A DNA stretch of 64,000 nucleotides from Neonectria sp. B-13. Taxonomy: Eukaryota > Ascomycota > Sordariomycetes > Hypocreales > Nectriaceae. Of the stretch, positions 23,035 through 34,002 are shown in pieces. Numbering within the stretch: the first letter of the stretch is position 1; every line of letters begins with the position of its first letter. The position numbers and the translations under genes were made by a program. The stretch covers positions 693,559-757,558 of the forward strand of contig NOKP01000014.1 of NCBI GenBank assembly GCA_002682825.1, in the 5' to 3' direction. Below the pieces are notes generated by a model. That model worked only from the letters and a program-made list of their open reading frames with translations, was not told where the DNA came from and did not search any database.

Positions 23035-25291
23035 TGATGGCACATGTGTCAATCAAGATGCAAGAAAATATGCATAGGTTGTAACGAAGGGTTCAGGTCT
23101 GACAAAGGGATATTATGGCAGAAGCAATCCATCGTTATACAAGCCAAATGGAGATGATACACCTGGGCGCCAGATGTGATCGACTAACATTTGATCAATC
23201 AACCCGCCAAGTAGTAGTAACAGCCAGAAACTGGTTCATACCCCTTTTATGACACAACTATAAGTCTAATTGTTTTTAAACCACATCTTAGCCGTAGCGA
23301 TGGCCCTCCATGCCCAAGGCAAGGTACGTGAGCCTGACTTCGGTGGCAAGGTAGTCCAATACAACTTCACCTTATTTATCCGCTAGATAGTTTTTGTTAT
23401 AAAAAAAACCGACGGGAGTCCCAATAGCTCGTTGGAGCGATTTGCGACTTTCCTTACTGCCTTCTTAACTTCCCAAGTAGGCCGGTCTTTAAGAATTGAC
23501 TTCGTTTCCGTTTCACAAACTGCCTGTACCCTTCGGCCAACAATGCCACCATTATCCCGATTCCAGGTAGCCTTTCCACAAAGAATTACATATCCTGGCT
23601 ATTAGGAACCCATTCTGAGAGATGCGTTGGTAACGGTACCTAGCTTCAGAAACGAGTACCAGACGACGAAATCCGCGTCTCAGACGCCAGGGACTAGAGC
23701 CCCTCTATGGGAGAGGTCACACAGTGAGGCAGGCAGTACATGTACCCAGGCCGATATTCTAGCTTTGTCTCCCTTGAGCTGAGTGAAGAGTTTATTCATT
23801 CATTTGTGAATGTAAACTCATGGCGATGCAACAACTTGCTTGTGTAGATGTTTTTGTTGCTCTTGCCATTAACAAGCAGTTTCTAGGACCCACGAATCAA
23901 ACCACCTCTGCCGTGCTTGTTGGAGTCCTATCAAAGGACGACGATACTCTCTTAGACCGTTGTACTGGAAATTCCCAATGTCTGTAATTACGCAAATCGC
24001 TTCCCTAGATAACTCTTAAAGTCTCTAGGTTACACATATTTCTCAGTATAGCGAATAGACATCCAGAATACTGCCTGGCAGTTAATATTTCATTCAGGCT
24101 GATGGCGACCATCATGGTTGATTTATTGCGACCGCCAATACCGATCGGCCGGGCCGTGTGAAGAACGACTAATCAAGACTAACAAGACCGGTTCACCGGA
24201 GCCGTCAGGGCCAGTCGTTTGATCAAGGTTGTCAAGACTGGTCCATCGGGGCCGTTATAAAAGATTGATCAGGATGGAGTAAGGGGTTTATACACACCCA
24301 ACTACTACTTAGAATCGCCTGAGAGTGCCGGTTGCAGCGAGGACAACTCTGCTGGGCTTGTCATTTGTCTGACCAAAGCTGCCTCCTTGCACCCTGAGAC
24401 ATAAAGTAGCTTCGGAACAATATCATGCTAAAACAAACACATTCAACAACACCAGGTCATGACTTCGTCCGTGTGACGCATGAGATCTAGAGCTCTTGGT
24501 AACTCCCTCCAATAGCGGAGAGAAATCGAAGCAAAGACACCCTGATGCGGAAAGAAGAAGAAAATAGCGAAGACTGAGATCAGAGAAACAGCGGACCCAT
24601 CATCACCTCCTAAGACATGCTGCAGACAATCGCGGTGCTTGTGGTTCCGAGACACGGGAAAAACAAATCTGGCACGCTGCTGGATCACAAGCAGCGCTAT
24701 TGTCTGCACAGGTAGGTCTCAGGAGGTGGTGGTGCGCTGTTCCGTGTCTCAGAGGGTGACGCCATTGATAGGTCACGATGGTTGACCGCAGCCAGTAGAC
24801 ATTAGTGTATCTCACTGATGACCCCTGGCCGCCAATGCGACCGCAACCCCCCAATTGTACCAGAGGTCACCGCCAAAGCATCGCTGCAACAACTCCCGCC
24901 AACACCCAACGCAGCCCGCCACGTGAACCGCTGATGTCACAGGGCCCCCTCTCAGGCGCCTCCAGTGGGCTGCCAGGGAACAAGTGCCCCTGTGGCCCTG
25001 TAGGAACGGGCTTGCGTGGGGGCCGGGGCTGTGGAGTGCGTCTAGACTGCCTGAACGGGGCTGCCACTGCAGCACCTGAATGGCCCGTTGGTGCTCACCT
25101 GCCAAGGCGCTGTGCCATTCCACACCTTATCTGACTACTGACCCTTGTCCGCAGATGTACCGGGGTGCCTGACGCCTGGGGCCTTATATCAGTCAGGGCT
25201 TCCTCTCGCTGCGCTCTGCCCCACGCCTCCAACCTCCCTTCAACACCAGCTTCGTTGTCGCCGTCAGCTACGCGGGCCTTCAGTCTGCACC
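23035..25291. other. Gene-poor stretch before alkaline phosphatase
   Basis: About 2.3 kb. It holds a cluster of imperfect ~50-bp-period repeats at 24140-24255 and a 55-codon ATG frame at 23820-23987 that I do not trust. The last few hundred bases, GC-richer, are the promoter of the alkaline phosphatase gene. Confidence 0.5.
24140..24255. repeat. Imperfect short tandem-like repeats
   Basis: Two 34-nt blocks (24172-24205 and 24222-24255) start ATCAAG and end GCCGT and match at 26 of 34 positions; seven of the eight differences are transitions. A weaker relative ends at 24157, so GCCGT recurs about every 48-50 bp. It could be a decayed repeat or transposon fragment. Confidence 0.55.
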
Positions 25292-27039
25292 ATGGTGTGT
25301 AGCCTCTGCCCGCTTCTCCGTCCGCCCATCGACTCCGCAAGTTGCCCAGGCTGACCATTTCTGCTTCACAGGCGTCCGAACGAAGTCCCCTCTTGTCCTC
25401 CCAGGGCCACTCCGATGTCGAAGCCGATAGGAAGCCCAGCCGCTTCTCTCGCATCCGGGAGCTCGCCTTGTTCGCATGGGCTCTGGTCGCTACTGCCACC
25501 GTCATCATCCTCGCCGTCTGGGTTCAGCACAACCAGCAGACCCAGCCGAAGCAACATGTCCCCTCCGCCAAGCGCAACCTGGTCTTCATGGTCTCCGACG
25601 GCATGGGTCCCACCTCTCTATCTATGACTCGCAGTTTTCGCCAGCACATCCACAATCTCCCCATCGAAGATACCCTCACCCTGGACCAGCATTTTTGGGG
25701 GACCAGCCGGACTCGGTCTTCCAACTCTCTCGTGACGGACAGCGCCGCTGGTGCAACCGCCTTCTCTTGCGGCCTCAAGAGCTACAACGGTGCCATCAGC
25801 ATCCTCCCCAGCCATGAGCCATGCGGTACCGTGCTCGAGGCCGCAAAGAGAGTCGGATACACCACCGGCTTAGTGGCCACCACACGCTTGAGTGATGCGA
25901 CGCCCGCTTGCTTTTCGAGTCATGTCTTGACGAGGTCCATGGAAGACTCCATCGCGCTCCAACAGATTGGAGAGGGTGTGCTAGGACGCTCTGTGGATCT
26001 GATGCTGGGTGGTGGCCGATGCTACTTCCTCCCCAACAACACCCAAGGAAGCTGCCGCTCCGACGACACCGACGTCGTCAAGATCGCCCAGGAGAAGCAC
26101 AACTGGTCCTACAGTGACAACCGTACTAGCTTCGACGCCCTGGAAGGTGGCGAGAAGGCCCAGCTCCCTGTTCTGGGTCTCTACGCCCCCGCCGACATTC
26201 CCTTCGAGATTGACAGACGGAACCACAACGACATCTACCCTTCTCTCAGCGAAATGGCCAAGACAGCCCTCCGCACTCTCGAGAAGGCTACCGAAGATAG
26301 CGATAAGGGTTTCTTCATCATGATTGAGGGCAGCAGAATCGATCATGCTGGCCACTACAACGACCCTGCCGCTCAGGTCCACGAAGTCCTCGAGTTCGAC
26401 AAGACCTTCCAGATTGTCCTCGATTTCATTGCCCAGAGCAAGACCGAGACTGTCCTGGTTTCCACCAGCGACCACGAAACGGGCGGTCTCGACACGGCCA
26501 TCCAAGAGCCCGGCCACCTCCCGGTTTACAATTGGTACCCCAAGGCCCTAGCCAACGCCACCGCCTCAGCCGAGTGGCTCTTCTACAAGCTCCGCGCCCA
26601 TGTCGCCAGCTCCGCCTCCGTCGCCGGCAACAAGGACAAACTCAAGACCTGGGTCAACGAGGAGCTGGTCATTCCCGGTCTCGGTATCCCCAACGCCTCC
26701 GACGCCGAGCTCACCCGCATCGTCGATAACACCGACGACGCCCTCTCCGCCTTCGCCGACATGATCTCCCTGCGCGCCCACATCGGCTGGAGCACGCACG
26801 GCCACACCGCCGCCGACGTCAACATCTATAGCTCCGGCGGCCCCGGTGCCGACAAGATCCGCGGTAACGTCGAGAACACCGATGTCGGTGAGTTCCTCAG
26901 GGCGTACCTCGACGTCAACATCGACGAGATTAGCGAGGAGCTCAGGGAGAAGACGGTCAAGCCCGACAGCGACGCCGTGGCTGCTGCAGAGGCTGCGTGG
27001 AGTGTGAAGGGGCACAACAATCACATGCTCAAGTTATAG
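25292..27039 (+). CDS. PHO8: Vacuolar-type alkaline phosphatase
   Basis: Two exons, 25292-25294 (the ATG alone) and 25372-27039, giving 556 residues; the intron is 77 nt (GTGTGT donor, TTCACAG acceptor). Splicing gives MASERSPLLSS, a typical start for this family. The enzyme is a metal-dependent phosphomonoesterase of the vacuole membrane. A single membrane segment (about 32-51) after a short cytoplasmic tail makes a type II topology. Metal and catalytic motifs are VSDGMG (D77), TDSAAGATAF with nucleophile S125, a Ser-Arg-Ile-Asp-His-Ala metal motif, STSDHETGG and STHGHTAADV. Several NxS/T sites lie in the lumenal part. Without the ATG-only exon no in-frame ATG precedes the membrane segment. 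Confidence 0.94.
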
Positions 27040-27472
27040 ATAGATATGGTCATTTAGTAGGGTCATCAGGAGCATATTACAATGACGGAACAGGAAGATA
27101 TGGTTTTCATAGACACCCAGAGTAGCATCAGCATGAGCGTGAATAGCTAAAGTGTTACAATTTGGATTATGAGTTACATCATGAACGCTGCTGACTCTGA
27201 GTGTTGAAACTGAGAAACCATGAAACGCCGCCTGCTATTTTATTCGCCACAAGTCCATCGCTACCGTGCTCCGTCTATACCATGCCATCCCATGCCATAC
27301 CAATCCAATCCAATCCAATCCATCCCAACCAGACGCCAATCGAGCAGCCGTACAAGAAAACGCTTCGAGCCTCTCTGATACCAACCATCATACTGTTTCG
27401 GTGGTCCTCCTATTTTTTGCAATCTTTTTCCCCCTAGTGAAACCCCGCCTCTCAAAGTGAAAACTAGCACGG
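27040..27472. other. Convergent 3' flanks with short CAATC repeat
   Basis: About 430 bp between the stops of the alkaline phosphatase and the hydrolase-phosphatase genes. It has a CCAATC-type pentanucleotide run at about 27299-27325. No gene is seen. Confidence 0.5.
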
Positions 27473-29404
27473 TCATGCAGTGCGGGCGGCGTCGACGCTA
27501 TACCGCACGTACAACCGGTCCAGGAAGTGGGAGTGGCGAATACCGTTGGGGCGGGACTTGGCAAACATCTCAATGGCCTGCTGGACCCCGAAGCCGCACC
27601 GCTCGACGAGGTAGCAGACAATAAAATAGCCCGTGCGGTTGAAGCCGTAGTGGCAGTGGACACCAATGACACACTGCGCAGGATCTTCCCAGGATTCCTT
27701 GATGGCACGCTCCGACTGCTTCTCACGCAGGTCGTCGACGAGGCGGATGAAATTGTCAACCTCGTCGGCACGTGGGGGAACCTTGGAGACCGTGGGGAAC
27801 TTGTGGTAGTGAATACCAGCACGCTCGAGACCGCGAGGATCGTAAACGGGCTGGTCCTTGGAAATATCAATAACGTCCTTGACGACGGCGCCCCAGTTGG
27901 CGACGAACTGGGTCGGGCAATGGACGTCATCGGCCTCGCGCAGGGTCTTCATGGCGCGGAAAACGGGGTTTGCAGCGTGGCCGATGGGTTCAGAGACGGG
28001 GTTGACCGACTTCCATTTGTTGAGGTTCTTGACATCCCATTTTCCCTCGCGGGAGAGATATTGCAGTTGCCACGCGAGGGAGAGACGGCCCGTGATGTTT
28101 GTCGCGAGGAAGTCGGAAATGAGACCCGCCACGGCGCGGACGGAGCAGGGTGTGTAGAGGAGGGCGTGAGTGGCGGGGGGAGGCAGAACGATAGAGCGAA
28201 TGACCTTTCTAGGGTGGTTTGGTAGAGCTGGGAGCTCGGCGAGGGCTTCACGTGGCGTGGAAGGGTCGCGAGGGGTTGAAGGGTCCTCCTGGGCTTCATC
28301 AACCTCTGACTGAGAAACCCTAGTCCTCTTGAAGTCCTCATCTCGGAGATCATCAATGGCCTGTGGGATATCATCTGCTGACCGAGTCGACACATTGAGC
28401 GTTGCAGTAGAGTCGACAATATCCTTGGGCGTCTCTTCTCCTAAATCGGCATCGGATGGGCCGGTCTCAGGGTCCAAAACCTTGAGGATCTTATCGACCT
28501 CCTTAGGCGAGACAATGTTGTCCTTCTCACCCGCGATCAAGTAAACCGGGATGTCCAAGCCTGCCCAGACATCCAGTCCAGGGATGCCGCCAATAGCTTT
28601 TCCATCTTTGTAGACTGGCAACGCACCATTTGCCATGCGTCTCCAGACAGGAGTTCGACTCTGTTTGTTGAAGCGATACTGGAGAATTCTGGAGGCCTCG
28701 TCTGCGCCTTCACCAACGAACCGCTTCACGCTTTCGCTGTCAGGGCCTCCACGTCCATCCCAGGACCGCCATAGGTTAAATAGCCATCCGGGAATCCACA
28801 TGAACCTCCTGGCCCATGTAGTCATAGACTCGTTGGGGGGCCCCGAAACGGGGCAGATGGCGACGAGGCCGATAACGTATTTTGCCAGTGAAGTGGCATG
28901 GGGCACTTTTGCGTTGGCCAATTGGGCCGATAGGGCGGTTCCCATGCTGTGGCCGATGAGAACGACACGCTGCCCAGCATCCTTATCTCGATAGTCGTCG
29001 ATGATAGTCTCCAGCAGCTCAACCAGGGCCTCGGTGGTGTAGGCGTCCCACGAGGTGACGGAGAACTCGGAGCGACCACATCCGGGGTAGTCGATAGCCA
29101 GACAGGGAGCCAGATCGGTCAGACTGCTCAACAGGGGATGGAACTGGGCCACCGAGCCGCCGAGTCCGTGGAGGAAGACGAGCAAGGGGAGCGGCGCCGG
29201 GTTCTTGGGGAGCTGGTCGGCCTTGGCATGCTGGCGGTAAAAGATCCTGAGGGCAGGATACTCGAAGCGGCTTGTCTTGTAGGACTTGAACTCTGAGTTG
29301 TCCCTGAGGAGCGTGGGGTCTGTGACATGAGGGTCGATGGAGTCCGCAGACAGATGAGAGTGGCCAGGATGAAAAGTCGTCATGCCGTGCGTCTGGGGCT
29401 GCAT
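27473..29404 (-). CDS. Alpha/beta-hydrolase fused to a dual-specificity-type phosphatase
   Basis: Intronless, 643 residues from the first in-frame ATG (29404). The N-terminal half is an alpha/beta hydrolase: oxyanion motif FLHGLGGS (about 78-84), nucleophile elbow GHSMG (S153), an acid candidate in IAGEKD and a His candidate in PPATHALLYT. A disordered Asp/Glu/Pro/Thr-rich linker interrupts it before the His. The C-terminal about 160 residues form a cysteine phosphatase with the P-loop HCHYGFNRTG (C584, R590), the form seen in RNA 5'-triphosphatase and related DSP enzymes (HCxxGxNRTG). Both active sites look complete. Substrates cannot be inferred; an RNA or lipid phosphatase is as likely as a protein phosphatase. 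Confidence 0.88.
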   Translation of the reverse strand: MQPQTHGMTTFHPGHSHLSADSIDPHVTDPTLLRDNSEFKSYKTSRFEYPALRIFYRQHAKADQLPKNPAPLPLLVFLHGLGGSVAQFHPLLSSLTDLAPCLAIDYPGCGRSEFSVTSWDAYTTEALVELLETIIDDYRDKDAGQRVVLIGHSMGTALSAQLANAKVPHATSLAKYVIGLVAICPVSGPPNESMTTWARRFMWIPGWLFNLWRSWDGRGGPDSESVKRFVGEGADEASRILQYRFNKQSRTPVWRRMANGALPVYKDGKAIGGIPGLDVWAGLDIPVYLIAGEKDNIVSPKEVDKILKVLDPETGPSDADLGEETPKDIVDSTATLNVSTRSADDIPQAIDDLRDEDFKRTRVSQSEVDEAQEDPSTPRDPSTPREALAELPALPNHPRKVIRSIVLPPPATHALLYTPCSVRAVAGLISDFLATNITGRLSLAWQLQYLSREGKWDVKNLNKWKSVNPVSEPIGHAANPVFRAMKTLREADDVHCPTQFVANWGAVVKDVIDISKDQPVYDPRGLERAGIHYHKFPTVSKVPPRADEVDNFIRLVDDLREKQSERAIKESWEDPAQCVIGVHCHYGFNRTGYFIVCYLVERCGFGVQQAIEMFAKSRPNGIRHSHFLDRLYVRYSVDAARTA

Positions 29405-30810
29405 TGACGATGGATGATAGAGTCGCAAGATAAGTCGTCAAAGGCGAAAGATATCTATGGGATGCGGCTGAGTGTATGAGTGTTTAAGTGTTTGAGAGGG
29501 TGAGACCGAGCGAGATGTCGCAATTGATTAAGTACCACGGCGGTGAAAGCCAAGGCTGCTCTGAGACTGTTCTTGTCCAACAAGAATCGGTGTTTGGCGT
29601 CCGTGATGGACCCAGCCAAGTTAGTCACGGTGGCTATCAAAAAGCAAATCCGGGGGAGGCGCGATACGTCGTGTCGTGGCAATTGCGTAGGTAGTAGAGG
29701 TGCGAGACTGGGAGCGAGAATGCGCCGGCAAGAGTGGATGACGGGGCCGCTCTGGACTCTGTAGTCTGCAGTCTGCAGTCTGCCCTTTTGCGCGAATAGC
29801 TCGGCGGTATCTATTCGTACCACAAAGCAATAGAGATGTCAGCGCCAGGTTGCGATGAACACCAAGAACTCAGGACTCGGTTCAGCTCAGGGTCTGAAGC
29901 TTTCGCCGCGTAGCAGCCCGAGAACCCGAGGACAGCCCAACCAAAGCCCCACGAAAAGCGCGGTCAAGGCGAACAGCGAGCAACGCGGCAGCTTGCACGC
30001 ACGAGGCAGTCGGGCAACGTCGTCGCAGAGGCGCTTCACTTCCAGAGGTTGGAATCAAAAAGGCCGTGCTTCGAGGGACGATAAATGGAGCGAGAAACCT
30101 CCTTCGCCCGTCGCACGTTGCCCGTCGGTGATGGAATGAGTCTTATGGTTGCCCAACCAATCGTCGCAAGGGCATCATCCACCTGGGGTTGCGAAGAGAT
30201 CTTCATTGGAAGAAGGCGCCGGGCCAATCATGTGTGATGCAGTGCAACATGGGTAAAGCAGGTATTTTTGCCTGCACCACTTCTGGTTGCTTAGCTAAGA
30301 TTGACGACAACCTCAAGCTCATCCATCCTGCTTTGGCATTTTGGATACCCTGTAGTTATGGCCACAGAGATGATAAGATTAGAAGAAGAATTCCTGACTA
30401 CATGCTCCTGATATACTTCGATGCTCCCCAGTGCCACCTTGATTAAGGTATAGCACCATTTTTGGTGTGGTTTTCAACCAACGAAGAAATCGCGGAATTC
30501 CATCTCATCGAAGATACAACTAAACATCAATTCAATCCAACTACAAGTGCAGGGATGAACCAGATATGCAGGTCGACAAATTCCACCGCAAATACAACAT
30601 GTTCCCGAGTCATGCAAGTTGAATTCAATCGGTGTTCACACGCGGTGTCTCCAATGCCTTCCAACAGGCTTACGTCCAGTTCCTCTCTACTCCACGCCAA
30701 ACCTCAGCCCAACTACTTAATATACAGACACCCATTCTCCACGCCGTATTCGTACAGTATATGTCTACAATTCACCAGTGTAGCTGCTCCCTACTAGGCC
30801 CAGGGCCCCG
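29405..30810. other. Intergenic region between two minus-strand genes
   Basis: About 1.4 kb. The first part is the promoter and leader of the hydrolase-phosphatase gene and contains three AGTCTGC units near 29763-29785. The rest, including the 3' flank of the complex I factor gene, holds no supported gene. Confidence 0.5.
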
Positions 30811-31590
30811 TTACTTCGCACCAACCCCCTCCTTCCAACCTATCGGTATCAGCGCTGCCGCCACATCCGACACGCCCCTCTCCGTCGCCAGCAGGTTGAA
30901 CTGCGCAGCCGCGTTCCTCGTATCCATCAGCTCGATTCGGAGACCAAGATCAGAGATGTGTCGTCTCGTCTCGGGGCTGAGTGGCATGATTGCGGGGCCG
31001 GTGCCGATGATTAGGATGTCTGCAGTGCCATTAGCCAAGTGAAATTCCTACAATGCTTCCTGATTCTGTTCACTGAGCAGACAGGACGAGAAATGGGGTT
31101 GAAGCTCACCAGGTCGCGGCCATATCAAGTCGAAGAGCGCAAACGCCTGCGCGGGAATCTCAAACTGGCCCTTCTTGTTGGCTAGGTTCATCGTTCCCTT
31201 GGCCTCCCACGGCCGCCAGTTGAACACCTCCCCATCAACCAGCAGCACGCCGTTTCCGTCCGAAATCGTGACGCCGCTGTTCAGCCCGAACCCATCGTAC
31301 ATGCACACGTCCACCGACGTAGATGGCACAGGAGTGTTGGCGAGCACATCGAGCTCGTTGAAGTCGGTCGGGCCAGGATGCGCGGGGGCTTCATGACCTT
31401 TCCTCCGGCTCGGCACAGCGTGGAAAAGTCGGCGACCTAGGGGGGATGGCTGGCGAGGGCTCGGTGATGTAGCGGCTTGAGATGTGAGAGCTGCGATGGC
31501 GGATCGCGAGGGAGAGCTAGAAGCTTGGGAGAGAGCTTGGCGCAGAGCGCGCGGGGCGGCGCAGGGGCGCATAAAGGTGCGGGCTGCCAT
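30811..31590 (-). CDS. NDUFAF3-like mitochondrial complex I assembly factor
   Basis: Two exons, 31110-31590 and 30811-31019, giving 229 residues; the intron is 90 nt. The first about 70 residues are Ser/Ala/Arg-rich without acidic residues, a mitochondrial targeting sequence. The rest is a DUF498/Mth938-like domain: DVCMYDGFGLNSGV, GEVFNWRPWE, LIWPRPDILIIGTGP across the junction, then SPETRRHISDLG, ELMDTRNAAAQFN and ATERGVSDVAAALIPIGW. NDUFAF3 works with NDUFAF4 in building the NADH dehydrogenase Q module on the matrix side. The upstream in-frame TTG was not used as start. Confidence 0.92.
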
Positions 31591-32182
31591 AGTCAAGAGT
31601 CTGGATGACTCAAAAGGGGAGTATAGGCGTATAGAAGACAATTGGCGGTGGACGAGGAGAGGATATGGAAGGTGGATGTCGGAAGCTGGAAGACGGTTGA
31701 ACGTGGGGTCGGGTCCTGATTAATTTTTTCCGATTCCTGCACGTCATGATGATAGTCACCCGCGAGCAACGATACACGGAGAACGTAAATCCTCATAACG
31801 CCTCGCCCTGTAGATATTCATGCATATGGTGATTTGAACTGGGATGGATTTTCCAACGGGGATGAATTGGAGTGAACTACTTGGAGTGAGCCGCTGGAGA
31901 GACCAGCATACTGGAACCCCCACGACGCACACACACACATCGACTCGAATGTCACTTGCAAACGACCGGCGATGTAGCCCATGCCCGCTTGATGTTCGTT
32001 TCATTCAACCACCAAGAGGAAAGTAGCAGTCCTTAAGACGGCAGACAACCAGCCATTCTTGGCTCGGTCCCGATGTATCATGCAGTCCCTTTTGCCCTAA
32101 TGAACACCAAAGCAATGAACCGAGTCCCCAGAGTTCCTTGCCCTCCCACGCAGAAAGCCAAATCCGGCAATGGAAATTGCAT
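31591..32182. other. Intergenic region, RPL34 3' flank and complex I factor promoter
   Basis: About 590 bp between two minus-strand genes, with a short CA run near 31930-31938. No gene is seen. Confidence 0.5.
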
Positions 32183-32881
32183 TTATTTCTTCTTCTGGCT
32201 CTGCTCCTGCTCCTTCAACACCTTCTTGACGATCTTCTGCTCCTCAATGAGGAAAGCTCGGACAATACGGTCACGGACGCAGCCACCGCATCGCGAACCA
32301 CCGTAGGCGCGCTGGACGGTCTTCTTGGGCTTGGAGAGCTGGGAGTACTCGCGGGGTCGGAGGGCGGGGATCTAAGAAGGCAAGAGAGTTAGTCTTTGAC
32401 ATTTCGGTAAAAGCCATTCGTGGGTATGGGTGTGGATGATGGACTGCGACACTGCAAGGAGAGATGCGGCAGCCAAAGGATACAGCGTCGTCCAGGACAA
32501 GTCCTGCAGCGGTACGAGGCCGTCTCCCAACGCGCACTTTCGTGTCTCCTCGCAATCGAGTCGTCGTATCCCAACGATCCAGTCCACCCCATATCGCCAC
32601 GAATGCTCGTTTCGTTTGTTGAGGGCAACTTACGCCAGACAGCTTGGAGCCGCAGTCACCGCACTTGGGAACAGTGCCGCGCTTCTTGATGTGAAGCAGA
32701 CGGATGTCACCACCGGGAGTCTTGATGACTCGGGTTCGGTTGGAGGTGGTGTTGTAGCTGCGCGAGAAATCCTTGTTAGTCACAGCGATCGCGACGACAG
32801 CGGCTCGACGATTGATTGCGAGCTCGTTCGGATGGGTACTCACCCGTTGCGGCGACGGTAAGTGACACGCTGGTTGACCAT
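32183..32881 (-). CDS. RPL34: 60S ribosomal protein L34 (eL34)
   Basis: Three exons: 32844-32881, 32634-32757 and 32183-32371, giving 116 residues. The joined protein begins [19 protein letters not shown] and contains the paired cysteines CGDC and RCGGC of the eL34 zinc site, with a lysine/glutamine-rich C-terminus. The long introns (86 and 262 nt) near the 5' end are typical of fungal ribosomal protein genes. A CACGTG motif lies about 140 bp upstream of the ATG. Confidence 0.96.
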
Positions 32882-33485
32882 TTTTGCGGTGTTGTCGGGA
32901 TTGCGATGAGGATCTCACAACAGAAAGAGGAATTTCGAGATTTGGGAAATTTTGTGTGGGTGGAAAGACGGATTGTGCCCGCTAAACCAACGAATCAGAG
33001 TGGGGCTATAGTGGATAGCCGTCACGTGAGGATATTCCTCGCTCACCTCGCGCATTTGCAGCTGCTCCACAACCGATCCGGAGAGAGAGCGCAGCAACAT
33101 TCTTCCATTGCAGTCTGATCTAATCCGCGTTGGAAAATGCCGTGACGTCGTTTGGGAGATTCCTTGTCTCTCGTTGTTCAAGACAAGCCTGATCTGAGAG
33201 CTTGACTAAACCTCGCAGCTTAGCCTGAGTTGGACAAACAACTAATTGTTGTTCATTCACTCAGTTGGTGAATAGTTGCTCTCTGTGAGTCTCGTTCAGA
33301 CGGGGTTCCGGTAAGCATACTCATTGTCACAGGGAGGCTTGGTTGGCTGAAGAGGTAGCAGTCTTGAATTCCGTCCTTGTATTTCTCTCCTGGATCTGAC
33401 TGGAGTGTTAAGCTGCAAATGAACCTCGCTTGTTAATCATTCTATCGTGACACTGTGAATTCACTTCACAAACATGCTCGACCCC
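32882..33485 (-). promoter_or_regulatory. RPL34 upstream region with CACGTG
   Basis: About 600 bp between RPL34 and the next minus-strand gene. CACGTG at 33023-33028 is a Cbf1-type E-box, found in ribosomal protein promoters of several ascomycetes. The remainder shows no gene. Confidence 0.45.
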
Positions 33486-34002
33486 CTACGGCTTCGAGTC
33501 CATCCTGAACCAATCCGGGTGGTCCTTGTGCCGCCATGGGGTGATGCCCATGGGCTTCTGGTCTCGACTCTTGGCAGCCTGGGCAAACACCTCCTTGCTG
33601 ATATCATCGCGCATCAACTCGGTAAACTGATTAACACTGGCCTGTTCATCATTGACCGACTTCATGAAGGCGGCAAACATAATATCGGCTAGAGTGAGAT
33701 GCATTAGTTCCACGAGGGCAAGTAGTAGGAGCGTGGCGGGATGGGGTACAGAGGATATCCATACGTGAGGGCTGTTTCTGGATGAGCGGGTCGATCATCC
33801 GGGGAATGGTATCTCGCAACTCTCGAACCTGAAACAACAGCCCGGGTCAGCCAGCGTACACAGCAGGGTTTATCTTTAGAAACACCGTTACCTTGATATG
33901 GAGAAGCTTCAGCCGTTGCATGGCTTCCTCGAGACGGGCTTCATCCCAGACATCCTGGTCGCCTTCCGGCGCCATTGTCTTGGTGGCCGTTTGCTTGCTC
34001 AT
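33486..34002 (-). CDS. Small helical conserved-looking protein
   Basis: Three exons: 33892-34002, 33765-33828 and 33486-33688, giving 125 residues; introns are 63 and 76 nt and keep frame. Features are an N-terminal helix (EEAMQRLKLLHIK), continuing across intron 1 into VRELRDTIPRMIDPLIQKQ, then PDIMFAAFMKSVNDEQ and a basic C-terminus ending HKDHPDWFRMDSKP. There is no signal peptide or membrane segment. The pattern of amphipathic helices and size would suit a small subunit of a nuclear complex such as Mediator, but I cannot name it with confidence. Confidence 0.75.

Noticed and set aside
23820..23987. 55-codon frame beginning MAMQQLACVDVFVALA
   Set aside because: Short, weakly hydrophobic start, no promoter elements; not distinguishable from chance.
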